This document shows, piece by piece, positions 34,011 through 43,915 of a DNA stretch of 64,000 nucleotides. The position numbers and the translations under genes are program-made. Each line of letters begins with the position of its first letter. The first letter of the stretch is position 1. The stretch comes from Synechococcus sp. 1G10 (lineage in GTDB: Bacteria; Cyanobacteriota; Cyanobacteriia; PCC-6307; Cyanobiaceae), in the NCBI RefSeq assembly GCF_002252625.1, contig NZ_NQKW01000003.1, positions 62,001-126,000 of the forward strand. The letters are read 5' to 3'. The notes beneath the pieces are model-generated. The model made no database searches and had not been told where the DNA came from. It saw only the letters and a list, made by a program, of their open reading frames with translations.

Positions 34011-36773
34011 TTGATCAGCCCTGTCGCCCCTGCCTGGCACAGCCTCGATCCACAGGCCTGCCTGCGTGAGCTTGATGCCAGCGCCGAGGGGCTGAGCACG
34101 GCACAGAGCGCCGAACGACTGGCCAGAGTTGGCCTCAACCGGCTGGAGCTGGCACCGGGCCGCAGCAACCTGCGCATCCTCTGGGATCAGCTCAGCAACG
34201 TGATGCTGATCATGCTGCTGGCCGTGGCGGCTGTGTCGGCCGCCATCGCCTTCCAGGCGCAGAAGTTCCCCAAGGATGCGATCGCCATCGTGCTGATCGT
34301 TGGCCTCAACGCCCTGCTGGGCTACATCCAGGAAAGCCGTGCCCAGAGTGCCCTGCTGGCCCTGCGCGAGATGGCCCAGCCACTGGTCACGGCGCGGCGT
34401 GACGGCCACTGGGATCGGATTTCGAGCGAACAACTCGTGCCGGGCGATCTGATCCGCCTGGAGGCGGGCGATCGGATCCCCGCGGACGCCCGCTTGGTGG
34501 ACGTCGCCGAGCTGGGACTGCGCGAGGCAGCTCTCACTGGCGAAGCAGAAGCCGTCTTCAAGAAGGCCGATCTGGTTCTGGAGGCCACCACCCCGGTGCT
34601 GGAGCGTCAGAACTGTGTCTTCCAGGGCACCGAGGTGGTGCGGGGGCGGGGCACGGCGGTGGTGACCGCCACTGGCATGGGCACCGAGCTGGGCCAGATC
34701 GCCGAGCTGATCAACACCGCCGGGGGCGAAACCACGCCGCTGCAGGAACGGCTCGATGGCCTCGCCAACGTGCTGGTGGTCTCGGCACTTGCGCTGGTGG
34801 GGCTTGTGGTGCTGGGGGGTTGGCTGCTGGGTCAGCCGTTGCTGGGCCTGCTGGAGGTGGCGCTCAGCATGGCCGTGGCGATCGTGCCGGAGGGCTTGCC
34901 CGCGGTGATCACCGTGACCCTGGCGATCGGCACCCAGCGGATGGTGCAGCGCGCTGCTCTGATCCGCCGCCTGCCGGCGGTGGAGGCCCTCGGCTCCGTC
35001 ACGGTGATCTGCACCGACAAGACCGGCACTCTCACCTTGAACCGTCAGGTGGTGGAGGAGCTGCGCTGCGGCAGTCAATCGATCGCCGTCAGCGGCCAGG
35101 GCTACGACCCCCATGGCAGCTTCACCGCCATCGAGATCCCAGCCCCCGAAGGTGCCCCAGCGGGCATCACCCCTGGAGCCAGGGATCTGCTGCTCTCGGC
35201 CGGTGTGCTCTGCAGCGATGCCGAGCTCAAGAAGGAAGAAGACGGCAGCTGGGATGTGCTGGGCGATCCCACTGAAGGAGCTCTGGTGGTGGCCGCCGGC
35301 AAGGCCAAGCTGGATGGCTTCGCCCTGCGCAGCCGCTACGAGCGCACGGCTGAGATTCCCTTCAGCTCAGAGCGCCAGCTGATGGCGGTATGGGTACAAG
35401 ACAGAGACGGCACGCTCCAGGCACCTCTCGGAGATGTGGCGACAGGCTCCAGCATGCTGGCGATCAGCAAAGGTGCTCCTGAGGTGATCATCGGCAGCTG
35501 CGACCGCTGGATCTCCGGCTCCGGTGTGGCCGCTCTGTCTGATCCGCAGAAGCAGTGGTGGGTCGACCAGGCGCGTGATCTGGCCGCTTCCGGACTGCGG
35601 GTGCTGGCCTTCGCCTGCGCCCCACACCATCACAGCCCCGAGCTTGAGCTCGACAATCTGGTGCTGCTGGGCTTGATGGCCCAGCTCGATCCGGCCCGCC
35701 CGGAAGTGGCCCAGGCCGTGGCCCGCTGCAGGGAGGCCGGCATCCGGCCGGTGATGATCACCGGCGACCATCCCCTTACCGCCCGCGCGATCGGCCAGGG
35801 CATCGGCCTCGTCGACGGAGACGCCGAGGTGGTGCTGGGACGGGAGCTCGAACAGTTCAACGACACCCAGCTGCAGCAGACCGTCAGCCGCTGCAGCGTC
35901 TATGCCCGGGTGCCGCCCGAGCAGAAGCTTCGGATCGTCAAGGCTCTGCAGGCCAATGGCCAGGTGGTGGCGATGACCGGTGATGGCGTCAACGACGCCC
36001 CGGCGCTGAAGCAGGCCCACATCGGCGTTGCGATGGGCATCACCGGCACGGAGGTGAGCAAGGAAGCCTCCGACATGGTGCTGCTCGATGACAACTTCGC
36101 CACGATCGTCAATGCCGTTGAGGAAGGGCGGCTTGTTTACGCGAACATTCGCCGCTTCGTGAAGTACATCCTCGGCAGCAACGTCGGTGAGCTAATCACG
36201 ATCGCCTCGGCCCCCCTTCTCGGCCTGGTGGGCTCACCTCTCTCCCCCCTCCAGATCCTCTGGATGAACCTGGTGACCGACGGTGTTCCTGCTCTGGCGC
36301 TGGCCCTGGAGCCTGGGGAGGAGGGTCTGATGCAGCGGCCTCCGGCTGAACCGGGCGAGTCGATCTTCGCGCGCGGGATCGGTAGTTACATCCTGCGCAT
36401 CGGTGTGGTCTTTGCTGCGATCACGATCGTGCTGATGGTTTATGCCTTCAGGTCTGGGGCCCCTTGGCAGACGATGGTGTTCACGACGCTCTGCCTGGCC
36501 CAGATGGGCCATGCCCTGGCCGCTCGCAGCGATCTGCCCCTGGTGCAGGTGAACCCGTTCTCCAACCCCTGGCTGATCGGAGCCGTTGTGCTCACCTCCG
36601 CCCTGCAGATGGCCCTGCTCTACGTGCCTGTTCTTTCCAACTTCTTCGAGACGACACCACTGAGCCTTCAGGATCTGGGGATCTGCGTGGGGTTCAGCGT
36701 CCTGTTCTTCCTCTACCTGGAGTCGGAGAAGGTCTGGCGGCTTTGGCGCCGCCGCGCCCATGCCGATGCCTGA
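34011..36773 (+). CDS. pacL: SERCA-like P-type Ca2+ ATPase
   Basis: A 920-aa P2A-type ATPase: the TGEAE loop ([12 protein letters not shown]), the M4 motif [11 protein letters not shown], phosphorylation site CTDKTGTLT, and hinge [13 protein letters not shown]5 SNVGELI and M6 [14 protein letters not shown] keep Asn, Glu, Asn and Asp residues of the SERCA calcium sites. It should export Ca2+. The only in-frame start upstream of the family region is TTG at 34011. It lies 145 bp from the divergent ktrB. The gene symbol is by length and layout similarity to cyanobacterial PacL; a Na+- or other cation-specific role is not excluded. Confidence 0.85.
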   Translation: MISPVAPAWHSLDPQACLRELDASAEGLSTAQSAERLARVGLNRLELAPGRSNLRILWDQLSNVMLIMLLAVAAVSAAIAFQAQKFPKDAIAIVLIVGLNALLGYIQESRAQSALLALREMAQPLVTARRDGHWDRISSEQLVPGDLIRLEAGDRIPADARLVDVAELGLREAALTGEAEAVFKKADLVLEATTPVLERQNCVFQGTEVVRGRGTAVVTATGMGTELGQIAELINTAGGETTPLQERLDGLANVLVVSALALVGLVVLGGWLLGQPLLGLLEVALSMAVAIVPEGLPAVITVTLAIGTQRMVQRAALIRRLPAVEALGSVTVICTDKTGTLTLNRQVVEELRCGSQSIAVSGQGYDPHGSFTAIEIPAPEGAPAGITPGARDLLLSAGVLCSDAELKKEEDGSWDVLGDPTEGALVVAAGKAKLDGFALRSRYERTAEIPFSSERQLMAVWVQDRDGTLQAPLGDVATGSSMLAISKGAPEVIIGSCDRWISGSGVAALSDPQKQWWVDQARDLAASGLRVLAFACAPHHHSPELELDNLVLLGLMAQLDPARPEVAQAVARCREAGIRPVMITGDHPLTARAIGQGIGLVDGDAEVVLGRELEQFNDTQLQQTVSRCSVYARVPPEQKLRIVKALQANGQVVAMTGDGVNDAPALKQAHIGVAMGITGTEVSKEASDMVLLDDNFATIVNAVEEGRLVYANIRRFVKYILGSNVGELITIASAPLLGLVGSPLSPLQILWMNLVTDGVPALALALEPGEEGLMQRPPAEPGESIFARGIGSYILRIGVVFAAITIVLMVYAFRSGAPWQTMVFTTLCLAQMGHALAARSDLPLVQVNPFSNPWLIGAVVLTSALQMALLYVPVLSNFFETTPLSLQDLGICVGFSVLFFLYLESEKVWRLWRRRAHADA

Positions 36774-37458
36774 GCTGCTTGTCGGCACCCTGGTCCCGGC
36801 GGAAAGGTTGCAGCAGTGGGCCGAAGCCATTCTCACCCTGATCGGTGACACGGTCGAGACAAACCCGCTGCAGGGCTATGTGCTGATCGGCCTGGCGCTG
36901 CTTCTCGAGAACGTGATCCCACCGATTCCGTCGGAACTGGTGATGCCCCTGAGCGGCTTTCTGGTTCAGCAGGGCAAGCTCCAGTTCGCTCCCGTGGTGG
37001 CTTCAGCCTTGATCGGCACCGTGCTCGGCGCCTGGTTCTGGTACGGGATCGGTCGTCTTGTGAATGAGCAAAGGCTGGAGCATCTGATCGGTCGCCATGG
37101 CCGTTTCGTCGGCCTAAAGGCTGCTGATCTGGCTCTCAGCCGGCGCTGGTTTGCCCGCCATGGCGCGGCGGTGGTGTTCTGGGGCCGGCTGGTTCCAGGC
37201 ATCAGGCCCTTCGTTTCGATACCGGCCGGCATTGAACTGATGCCGCAGCGGTCGTTTCTGCTCTGGACCAGTGCCGGAAGCCTGCTCTGGATCCTGGCAC
37301 TCGTTAATGCTGGCCTCCTGCTTGGGGACAACTACCGCCAGATCCTGGTCTGGATTGCGCCCTTGACCACCCTCATGCTCCGCCTGCTGCTCGTGCTCTT
37401 CGCAGTGGCAACGATCTGGCTCGGGGTCCGTGCCCTCCAGCAAAGGACTAAGTCCTGA
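36760..37458 (+). CDS. DedA-family membrane protein
   Basis: A 232-aa protein with the DedA motifs ENVIPPIPSELVMPLSG (about 46-62), WYGIGRLV and FWGRLVPGIRPFVSIPAG (about 142-159), and four to six membrane helices. DedA proteins act as lipid (undecaprenyl phosphate/phospholipid) flippases in other bacteria. It overlaps the ATPase gene by 14 bp, so it is in the same operon. The substrate is not defined here. Confidence 0.92.
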   Translation: MPMPELLVGTLVPAERLQQWAEAILTLIGDTVETNPLQGYVLIGLALLLENVIPPIPSELVMPLSGFLVQQGKLQFAPVVASALIGTVLGAWFWYGIGRLVNEQRLEHLIGRHGRFVGLKAADLALSRRWFARHGAAVVFWGRLVPGIRPFVSIPAGIELMPQRSFLLWTSAGSLLWILALVNAGLLLGDNYRQILVWIAPLTTLMLRLLLVLFAVATIWLGVRALQQRTKS

Positions 37459-37580
37459 AGGCTTCAATCAACGCTGCCAATAAAATGGAAGCTTGATGGC
37501 CTGTCTTCAGCTATCGACGACTTATCACTGGCTAGGTGGATAGTTGCAGACTTCGTTGTGATGTCACATGCCTAGCTTGA

Positions 37581-38876
37581 TCACTTCACAACAGGAGGCA
37601 TGACAAGGATCTTGTCGACGCGCTTGCCATCCATGTCCATCACTTCGAAGCGATATCCTTCCCAGTTGAAGTGGTCGGATGCCTTGGGGATGCGCTCCAG
37701 TGCATGAATCACGAATCCAGCCATGGTGTGGTATTGCCGCTGTTCATCTGAGCCGAGCAGCTTGCTGCCGATCCGATCATCAAATTCATTGATGTCGAGG
37801 CTGCCGTCCACCAGCCAACTGCCATCCTCGCGGATCACGAATGTAGGCTCCTCCTCGTCTTCCAGCGCTGGAAGGTCGCCGACGATGCCCTCCATCAGAT
37901 CGTTGAGCGTCACGAGACCCTCCACCCCACCAAACTCATCGGTGACCAGGGCGATGTGGATGCCGGTGCGTTTGAACTGCTCCAATACCGTGAGGGACCG
38001 GATCGATTCCGCCACATAGAGCGGAGGCTGGCAAAGCGCTTCCAGATCAATAGGGTCGCTGCTCAGTTGGGCGGTGAGCAGGCTGCGCACTCTCACGATA
38101 CCGATGCAGTCATCGAGGCTGCCTCGGCCAACCGGAAAACGGGAGTGGTTTGAATCCTTAACCTCCGTGAGATTCTCATCCAGGGACGACTCCAGATCCA
38201 GCCAACTGATCTCAGTTCGGGGCGTCATCATTGTCTTGATCGTGCGATCTCCCAGCCGCAACACCCGTTGCACCATGTCGTGCTCACTTTCCTCGAAGAC
38301 ACCGGAATCGGCTCCCTGGCGGATCAGGGCCTTAATTTCCTCCTCGGTGATGTCAGGTTCAGCGGAGGGATCCACGTTCACGAGTCTCAGCAGAGCATCG
38401 GTGGAGATGCCGAGCAGGTGAACCGCCGGAGCACTGATTCGAGAGAGCGAGCGCATGGCGGGGGCGATGCGGCAGGCGATCCGCTCCGGATTGGCCAGGG
38501 CAATGCGCTTGGGCACCAACTCGCCAATCACCAGGGAGAGGTAGGTGATCAGGGCCACCACCAAAGTGACACTCAATCCTTCGCTGTAGGGCTGCAGCGG
38601 CTTGATGCCATCAAAGACAGGTCTGAGATGCTGCGCCACGGTGGCCCCGGCAACGGCACCGCTGAGGATGCCGATCAGGGTGATGCCAATCTGCACCGTC
38701 GAGAGAAAGTCGTTAGGCGATTCCGCCAGGCGAAGGGCCGCTCGAGCAGGTCGATTCCCTTTCTCGGCCAACTGCTGCAGCCGCAGCTTCCGGGCAGAAA
38801 CAACGGCGATTTCAGAGCCTGAGAAGATCCCGTTGGCGATGATCAACAACAGGATGAATAAGATCTCGAACGCCAA
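37581..38876 (-). CDS. CNNM/CorC-type transporter protein (DUF21-CBS-CorC_HlyC)
   Basis: A 431-aa protein: DUF21 membrane domain (about 1-190, GEIAVVSARKLRL-like start, IGITLIGILSGAVAG), a CBS pair (about 205-330, MVQRVLRLGDRTIKTMMTPRTEISWL), and a C-terminal CorC_HlyC domain (LVDGSLDINEFDDRIG). The family includes Mg2+ efflux proteins and was earlier called hemolysin. It has no close same-strand partner. Mg2+ or related divalent cation transport is likely but not shown. Confidence 0.9.
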   Translation of the reverse strand: MAFEILFILLLIIANGIFSGSEIAVVSARKLRLQQLAEKGNRPARAALRLAESPNDFLSTVQIGITLIGILSGAVAGATVAQHLRPVFDGIKPLQPYSEGLSVTLVVALITYLSLVIGELVPKRIALANPERIACRIAPAMRSLSRISAPAVHLLGISTDALLRLVNVDPSAEPDITEEEIKALIRQGADSGVFEESEHDMVQRVLRLGDRTIKTMMTPRTEISWLDLESSLDENLTEVKDSNHSRFPVGRGSLDDCIGIVRVRSLLTAQLSSDPIDLEALCQPPLYVAESIRSLTVLEQFKRTGIHIALVTDEFGGVEGLVTLNDLMEGIVGDLPALEDEEEPTFVIREDGSWLVDGSLDINEFDDRIGSKLLGSDEQRQYHTMAGFVIHALERIPKASDHFNWEGYRFEVMDMDGKRVDKILVMPPVVK

Positions 38877-38983
38877 GCAGAGATGAAGACCCAGTCAGAG
38901 CCTCCAATCTAGTGCTCTGATCAGGTTGTCTACTCGTTGTTGTGGTGGAACCCCAGTTGGCCCATCTGGCCGCTCCACACCCG

Positions 38984-39451
38984 TCACGGCCGCTCCAGTT
39001 CGAACCACTCGGGGGAGGCCTCGTAGCAGGCGGCGTTGCGCTCGTTCTCGCGCGCCTCCACTTTCCAGCAGCAGCTGCGGCCCTCGCCCTGGGCGAGGAG
39101 GAGCTCGTTAGCCCAGCCCCAGACCAGCTCGGCGCTGCTCTCCATCCCCACGTTGGCCATCACGCGCAGGTCTAAAGCTCCTTGATCGTGCAGCAAGCGC
39201 CACTGCTCCAGCAGCGGGTCATCGGCATTCACCAGGAAGGTGTGGTCGAACTGCCCGGCCAGCCGGGCCTCCAACTCCTTGAGGCCCGAGAAATCCACCA
39301 CGAAGCCGTTGGCATCGAGCTGGCGGGCGCGGAACCAGCAGGTGAAGCTGCGGCTGTAGCCGTGCACGAAGCGGCAGTGGCCCCGGTGCCGCCACTGGCG
39401 GTGGCAGCAGGGGTAACCGCTGAATTGTTTCGAGCAGGTGAACAGGGCCAT
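38984..39451 (-). CDS. 6-carboxytetrahydropterin/6-pyruvoyltetrahydropterin synthase family protein (QueD-like)
   Basis: A 155-aa T-fold protein with zinc ligands [12 protein letters not shown] (two His) and Cys-rich first strand [23 protein letters not shown], and the His/Glu catalytic segment [13 protein letters not shown]. It fits the QueD/PTPS superfamily; the usual Cys-His-Glu set is only partly visible, and the extra Cys/His residues ([12 protein letters not shown]) are unusual. The start ATG 39451 is preferred; ATG 39475 adds 8 codons. It is divergent from hisIE. A relic copy lies at 31544-31672. Confidence 0.85.
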   Translation of the reverse strand: MALFTCSKQFSGYPCCHRQWRHRGHCRFVHGYSRSFTCWFRARQLDANGFVVDFSGLKELEARLAGQFDHTFLVNADDPLLEQWRLLHDQGALDLRVMANVGMESSAELVWGWANELLLAQGEGRSCCWKVEARENERNAACYEASPEWFELERP

Positions 39452-39493
39452 GGCCGGGATGGGAGAGGATCGCATCAGCCGGACTCCCCTTCC

Positions 39494-40204
39494 TTGGAGG
39501 CATCATTTCAGCCCCCCAGACCGATCGCTGCCGATTCCGCCCCCTGGCTGGATCAGCTGCGCTTCGATGGGGCCGGCCTGATCCCCGCCATCGCCCAGGA
39601 CTGGCTCGATGGGGCGGTGCTGATGCTGGCCTGGATGAACCGGGAGTCGATCCAGCAGACCCTGGCCACGGGAGAAGTGCACTACTGGAGCCGCTCCCGG
39701 GCCGAGCTGTGGCATAAGGGCGCCACCAGCGGCCATCTGCAGCGCCTGAAGGGGCTCCGCTACGACTGCGACAGCGATGTACTGCTGCTGACGGTGGAGC
39801 AGGTGGGGAATGTGGCCTGCCACACGGGTACGCGCAGTTGCTTCTTCACCGCGGCTTCCGGCCAGGGGAGAACCGATCCAAGTCCTGCTGATCCACCGGC
39901 CGACGCCTGCAGCGAACTGGCGCGCCAGATCCAGGACCGCCGCGATCAGCCGGTGGAGGGGAGCTACACCAATCGCCTGCTGGAAGGGGGTGACAACTTG
40001 ATCCTCAAGAAGATCGGGGAGGAGAGCGTCGAGTTCGTGATGGCCTGCAAGGACAACGAGGCCGATGGCATCGCGGGGGAAGCGGCCGATCTGATCTTTC
40101 ATCTACAGGTTGCCCTGGCACACCACGGGGTCGACTGGCGCCGGGTGCTGGAGGTGCTCGCCGCCCGACGCGGCGCTCCGCGCCGGAGCCAAGGGCACGA
40201 ATAG
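39494..40204 (+). CDS. hisIE: Bifunctional phosphoribosyl-AMP cyclohydrolase / phosphoribosyl-ATP pyrophosphatase
   Basis: A 236-aa fusion. The N-terminal HisI domain (about 12-110) has [33 protein letters not shown] and CHTG with the zinc ligands; the C-terminal HisE domain (about 140-230) has [17 protein letters not shown] and AADLIFHL. It performs steps 2 and 3 of histidine synthesis. No in-frame ATG is near; TTG 39494 gives the expected short leader, though GGAGG overlaps that codon, so the exact start is uncertain. It ends 26 bp before the pentad-repeat gene. Confidence 0.92.
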   Translation: MEASFQPPRPIAADSAPWLDQLRFDGAGLIPAIAQDWLDGAVLMLAWMNRESIQQTLATGEVHYWSRSRAELWHKGATSGHLQRLKGLRYDCDSDVLLLTVEQVGNVACHTGTRSCFFTAASGQGRTDPSPADPPADACSELARQIQDRRDQPVEGSYTNRLLEGGDNLILKKIGEESVEFVMACKDNEADGIAGEAADLIFHLQVALAHHGVDWRRVLEVLAARRGAPRRSQGHE

Positions 40205-40230
40205 GGTCACAGAACCCGAGCCAGTACCCC

Positions 40231-40587
40231 TTGCCTGCTTCGCCCGAGGACCCCTCCGTCACCTGTGGAGGCCGCCCACCGCTGATCGCCACAGGTGTAG
40301 CCCCCCTGGGGATCATCTCGATCGGCATCGTTCCCATGGGCGTGGTGGCCATTGGCGTGGTGCCGATGGGAGTGATCAGCGTCGGAGCGGTCTCGATGGG
40401 TCTCGTGTCGGCAGCGGTGGTGAACATGGGGGTGCTCACCGCAGGAGTGACCACCATGGGTGTGTGGTGGGCCGGCCTTGCGGGCCATGGGCTGGTGCAG
40501 CTGAACAAGCCGGCGTCGCCGCCAATCTCCTTGCCGGTTGACCCTGCCAGGGATCCTGTCCAGCAACATCACCAGCACTCGCCCTAA
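40231..40587 (+). CDS. Glycine-led hydrophobic pentad-repeat protein
   Basis: A 118-aa protein read from a TTG at 40231. Between residues about 22 and 90 almost every fifth residue is Gly: GVAPL GIISI GIVPM GVVAI GVVPM GVISV GAVSM GLVSA AVVNM GVLTA GVTTM GVWWA GLAGH GLVQL. The units are hydrophobic with small polar residues in position 4. The flanks are Pro/Ser/His-rich and polar. No signal peptide is evident. Pentad Gly repeats suggest a beta-solenoid or a membrane glycine-zipper stack. I do not recognise a named family. It follows hisIE by 26 bp. Confidence 0.7.
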   Translation: MPASPEDPSVTCGGRPPLIATGVAPLGIISIGIVPMGVVAIGVVPMGVISVGAVSMGLVSAAVVNMGVLTAGVTTMGVWWAGLAGHGLVQLNKPASPPISLPVDPARDPVQQHHQHSP

Positions 40588-41345
40588 GGCGGTTGCCCGA
40601 AGCGGCTGGGCTGCTGGTACAGCCAGCGCACGGTGGCGCGGTCGCGCGCAGTGAGGCTGAGCACTGGCCGGGCACCGGGCACTGCCGCCATGGCATCGGC
40701 AGGCTGATCGCTGTGGCCCCAGAGCCCGATGGCGTGGCCGAGCTCATGCAGGGCGGTGGCTTGCAGGGCTTCAAGGCGCTGATCGGGGCTCAGCAGCACG
40801 ACCACGCGGGGCTCCAGCCGCCAGGCAGCCTGGCGCTGCACCTCTACCACCTCCAGCATGGCCCGGCCATGGCTGGCACGGCGGCGGCCCTGGGCATCCA
40901 GGAGCGGCGGACGGCGCCGCTGGATCAGGATGTGAGCCTGGTCGGGGTTGCTCACCATCACCAGGGACAGCTCGGAGCCCCAGCTGGTCAGGGCGCCAGT
41001 GACTGCCTGCTGCCAGCGTTCCTCGAAACGGGAGCCGGGGCTGGACTCCCCCAGAGGCTCAACCCACACGCACCAGCGATCAAGCCGAGGCCAGCCCCAG
41101 GGCGTGGCCTCCAGCAGGTGGCGGTAGTCGAGGCCGCTGGGAGCTGGAGCTGAGGCCGCCGCAGGCTTCGCTGGGGAAGACGGTCTGACGGGAGGACGGC
41201 TGGCGCTGGCCACCGGGCAGATCTGCTGACTCTCGGGCCCCGCAGCGGAAGGGGCTGCTCCAGCAAACGGAACTGCCAGGAGGATCCCGATCACCCTCAG
41301 AACAAGCCTTTGTGGATTACGCCTGAAGGAAAAGATGGCTGGCAC
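40584..41345 (-). CDS. Exported zinc metalloprotease, metzincin type
   Basis: A 253-aa protein with an N-terminal signal-like stretch (VLRVIGILLAVPFAGAAPSA), a Pro/Ala linker (about 40-70) and a C-terminal catalytic domain containing HELGHAIGLWGHS at about residue 200, the HExxHxxGxxH zinc site of matrixin/astacin-like metzincins. A conserved Met follows in DAMAAVPG, a possible Met-turn. It is likely secreted or periplasmic. It overlaps the pentad-repeat gene end by 4 bp (convergent). Confidence 0.88.
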   Translation of the reverse strand: MPAIFSFRRNPQRLVLRVIGILLAVPFAGAAPSAAGPESQQICPVASASRPPVRPSSPAKPAAASAPAPSGLDYRHLLEATPWGWPRLDRWCVWVEPLGESSPGSRFEERWQQAVTGALTSWGSELSLVMVSNPDQAHILIQRRRPPLLDAQGRRRASHGRAMLEVVEVQRQAAWRLEPRVVVLLSPDQRLEALQATALHELGHAIGLWGHSDQPADAMAAVPGARPVLSLTARDRATVRWLYQQPSRFGQPP

Positions 41346-41354
41346 GCAGCAGCC

Positions 41355-41861
41355 TCAGCCCGGCAAGCCGACGCCGCGGGCCATCAGGGTGGCAAGCAGA
41401 GGAATGGTGGCGAAGCCCACCAGCTCGATGTTGAGAATCCAGCCCAGGCGGCTGGCCAGGGCCTGGCTGACCTTCGGCAGCTCCCCCTTGCGCAGAGGCA
41501 GGGCCCAGAGGATGTAGGTGACCGTGGGGTAGAGCGAAAGGGCCCCGACCGAGAGATATACCCCAACCTTCCACCAGAACAGGGGATTTTCGGTGTAGAA
41601 GCTGCTGCCCTGGCCGTAATGCAGCACCCGCAGAATGCCGCTCAGCAGTACCAGCAGGGCAGCGATCCCATAGACGATGTCGGTGATCACCATCGTGATG
41701 GCCACCGAACGATCCGGATCCGGTCGGATCAGGCGGCGCTCCAGGACCAGGGCCCCGAAGCAGACCATGAAACTGAGGTAATGGACATAGGCCACGGCCG
41801 CACTGGGCAGCACACCGGTGGGCAGGACCAGAGCGGCGGGCAGATGAACCAGTGCTGACAT
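41355..41861 (-). CDS. DUF2214 family membrane protein
   Basis: A 168-aa protein with four hydrophobic segments and the DUF2214 segments AYVHYLSFMVCFGALVLERRL and FWWKVGVYLSVG. The family is common in cyanobacteria, with unknown function. It ends 9 bp before the upstream boundary of the metalloprotease gene on the same strand, which may form an operon with it. Confidence 0.85.
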   Translation of the reverse strand: MSALVHLPAALVLPTGVLPSAAVAYVHYLSFMVCFGALVLERRLIRPDPDRSVAITMVITDIVYGIAALLVLLSGILRVLHYGQGSSFYTENPLFWWKVGVYLSVGALSLYPTVTYILWALPLRKGELPKVSQALASRLGWILNIELVGFATIPLLATLMARGVGLPG

Positions 41862-42072
41862 GGCCAGGGCTGTGCTCGGTTGACGCCATGACGGTAGCGA
41901 GACAGGGGAAGCACTGAGCCACCAGCCGAGCTGATGATTTCAACGGAATGTCCCGGAGCCAGAATCTGAATGAATTCCGAATACCGAAGCAAGTTGGAAG
42001 TCGGAAGCCTTTGTGATGATTTTGAACGAATTGAGTTTTTGCTCTAAATTAAATAAAGTTACGAGCAAGGTC

Positions 42073-42996
42073 ATGGCCAGTTCGTTGAGCGCCTTCCTCG
42101 GAGAGATCGGCCGCCATCAACTGCTTACCCCGTCCGAGGAGCTCACGCTCGGGCGCAAGGTACAGGCGATGATCGCACTCAACGAGCGTTGTGCTGAAGC
42201 CAGCGGCGGCGGCAAAGCCTTTGATTACAGCGATGTGGAGCGTCGCACCATCCGCTCGGGTGAGCGGGCCAAGGATCTGATGATCACTGCGAATCTGCGC
42301 CTGGTGGTGAACCTGGCCAAGCGCTATCAGGGCAAAGGCCTGGATCTGCTCGACCTGATCCAGGAAGGAAGTCTGGGGCTGGTTCGGGCCGTCGAGAAAT
42401 ACGACCCCACCCGTGGACATCGTTTCAGCACCTACGCCTACTGGTGGATCCGCCAGGGGCTGAACCGTGCGCTCTCCACCCAGAGCCGCACGATCCGCAT
42501 TCCGGTGAATGTCAACGAAAAGCTCACCAAATTGCGCGCCGCCAAGGCACGGCTGCTGCAGGCCAATGGCCTCTCTGCTTCGCCAAGGGAGCTGGCCACC
42601 AGCATGAATCTTTCTCTCACGGAGGTGGAAGACCTGTTGGGCTGCGAATTGCGCAGTGTCACGGTCAGCCTGCAGGGAGTGGTCAAATCAAAGTCGGATC
42701 CCACCGAGCTCGTGGATGTGCTGGCCAGCGATGAAATGCCACCTATGGAGCGGGCCGAGCTGGCCGAGCGCAGCGCGTCGGTGTGGCGATTGCTCGACCG
42801 TTCGAATCTCACCCCACGCGAACGCTCAGTGGTGATTCTGCGCTTCGGACTTGATGGCAGCCATGAATGGCGCACCCTGGCCGAGGTGGCCCGCCAGTTG
42901 GGCTGCAGCCGGGAGTATTGCCGCCAGGTGGTGCAGCGTGCCTTGCGCAAACTGCGTAAGGCAGGCGTCCAGAGCGGCCTCGTGGAAGTGGGCTAG
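42073..42996 (+). CDS. RpoD-like (group 2) sigma factor
   Basis: A 307-aa sigma-70 protein: LGEIGRHQLLTPSEE (region 1.2), NLRLVVNLAKRYQGKGLDLLDLIQEGSLGLVRAVEKYDPTRGHRFSTYAYWWIRQ (regions 2.1-2.4), region 3 around VPVNVNEKLTKL, and a region 4 HTH with LTPRERSVVILRFGL and LGCSREYCRQV. It lacks the long region 1.1, as in cyanobacterial group 2 factors. ATG 42073 (MASSLS) is taken; ATG 42013 would add 20 AT-rich-encoded codons. The upstream gene-free 210 bp are AT-richer, fitting a promoter. Confidence 0.92.
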   Translation: MASSLSAFLGEIGRHQLLTPSEELTLGRKVQAMIALNERCAEASGGGKAFDYSDVERRTIRSGERAKDLMITANLRLVVNLAKRYQGKGLDLLDLIQEGSLGLVRAVEKYDPTRGHRFSTYAYWWIRQGLNRALSTQSRTIRIPVNVNEKLTKLRAAKARLLQANGLSASPRELATSMNLSLTEVEDLLGCELRSVTVSLQGVVKSKSDPTELVDVLASDEMPPMERAELAERSASVWRLLDRSNLTPRERSVVILRFGLDGSHEWRTLAEVARQLGCSREYCRQVVQRALRKLRKAGVQSGLVEVG

Positions 42997-43091
42997 GGCC
43001 GGATCACCGTCCGAAATCGTCCTGAAACCGTCCTTGTCTGGTCAGAAGCAACAGATGATGATGACTGCGTCAATTGCTCCCAGAGCGAGCC

Positions 43092-43514
43092 ATGGCTCCA
43101 CTCGACGCCAGCGCCTCAGATCTCTCCGGTGGATCCTCTTTCCAGGGGGACTCAGGCGGGGCTGACCAGACCACCGTTGAAGCGGAAGTGCTTGAGAGCA
43201 CTGTCGTCGATGAAGGGCTTCTGCAGCGGCTGTTGCGCAAAGCTGGCCGTGCCATCGCCTTGCCCGCTTTGGAATGTCTGGAACTGCTGCTCGATGGCAG
43301 TACCCCGAACCAGGTGCGGCTGACGATGCTGGCGGCCCTCACCTATCTGCTGCTGCCCTTCGATCTCATCCCCGATTTCATCCCCGCGGCAGGCTTCAGC
43401 GATGATCTGGTGGCGCTCACGGCACTCCTGGGCATGACAGGGCGCCATCTCACCCCAGACATTCGCACCAGGGCACGGCGCAAGCTGGATCGCTGGTTTC
43501 CCCCCGGCCGTTGA
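43092..43514 (+). CDS. YkvA/DUF1232 family protein
   Basis: A 140-aa protein with an acidic, low-complexity N-terminus and the DUF1232 signature LTYLLLPFDLIPDFIPAAGFSDDLVALTALLG at about 80-111, a hairpin of two hydrophobic helices. The family is common and of unknown function. The next gene overlaps its stop by one base (TGATG). Confidence 0.85.
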   Translation: MAPLDASASDLSGGSSFQGDSGGADQTTVEAEVLESTVVDEGLLQRLLRKAGRAIALPALECLELLLDGSTPNQVRLTMLAALTYLLLPFDLIPDFIPAAGFSDDLVALTALLGMTGRHLTPDIRTRARRKLDRWFPPGR

Positions 43515-43876
43515 TGCCAGACCACAGCAGCTCACCAGCCAGCACGGCATCGGCCAGTGATGCATACCTGAGCGGCGACCAGTTGGAAGATCTCCAGGCC
43601 TTCCTCAAAGACTGGCTTCGTCATCAGGGACGCACCCAGGCCGATCTCCGCCGGGCTCTGCGGGCTGAGTCGATCCGGATGCCAGTTCTGCTGGAGAACC
43701 TCCAGCAGCTCCACGCCCAAGGCGGACTCAGTGCCTTGGCGGATCGCCTCTGTGGCATCGAGGAGCTCTGGCAGCAGGAGGAGGGAGAACCTGGCCGTGG
43801 GATTGCGGACGGTGATGACCCTCTCGGTCAGTTGGATCTCCTGCTTGAGGAGATCCGACAGGACAGGCGGATCTAG
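43514..43876 (+). CDS. Conserved hypothetical protein, HTH-like helical
   Basis: A 120-aa protein with a helical core LEDLQAFLKDWLRHQGRTQADLRRALRAESIRMPVLLENLQQL (about 25-70), which looks like a helix-turn-helix, then an acidic tail. The ATG at 43514 overlaps the DUF1232 gene's stop, suggesting coupling. No family name recognised. DNA binding is possible but not shown. Confidence 0.7.
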   Translation: MPDHSSSPASTASASDAYLSGDQLEDLQAFLKDWLRHQGRTQADLRRALRAESIRMPVLLENLQQLHAQGGLSALADRLCGIEELWQQEEGEPGRGIADGDDPLGQLDLLLEEIRQDRRI

Positions 43877-43915
43877 CGCCTGGAAGGCAGAGTGTCTGCA
43901 GCCACACTGCTCTCC

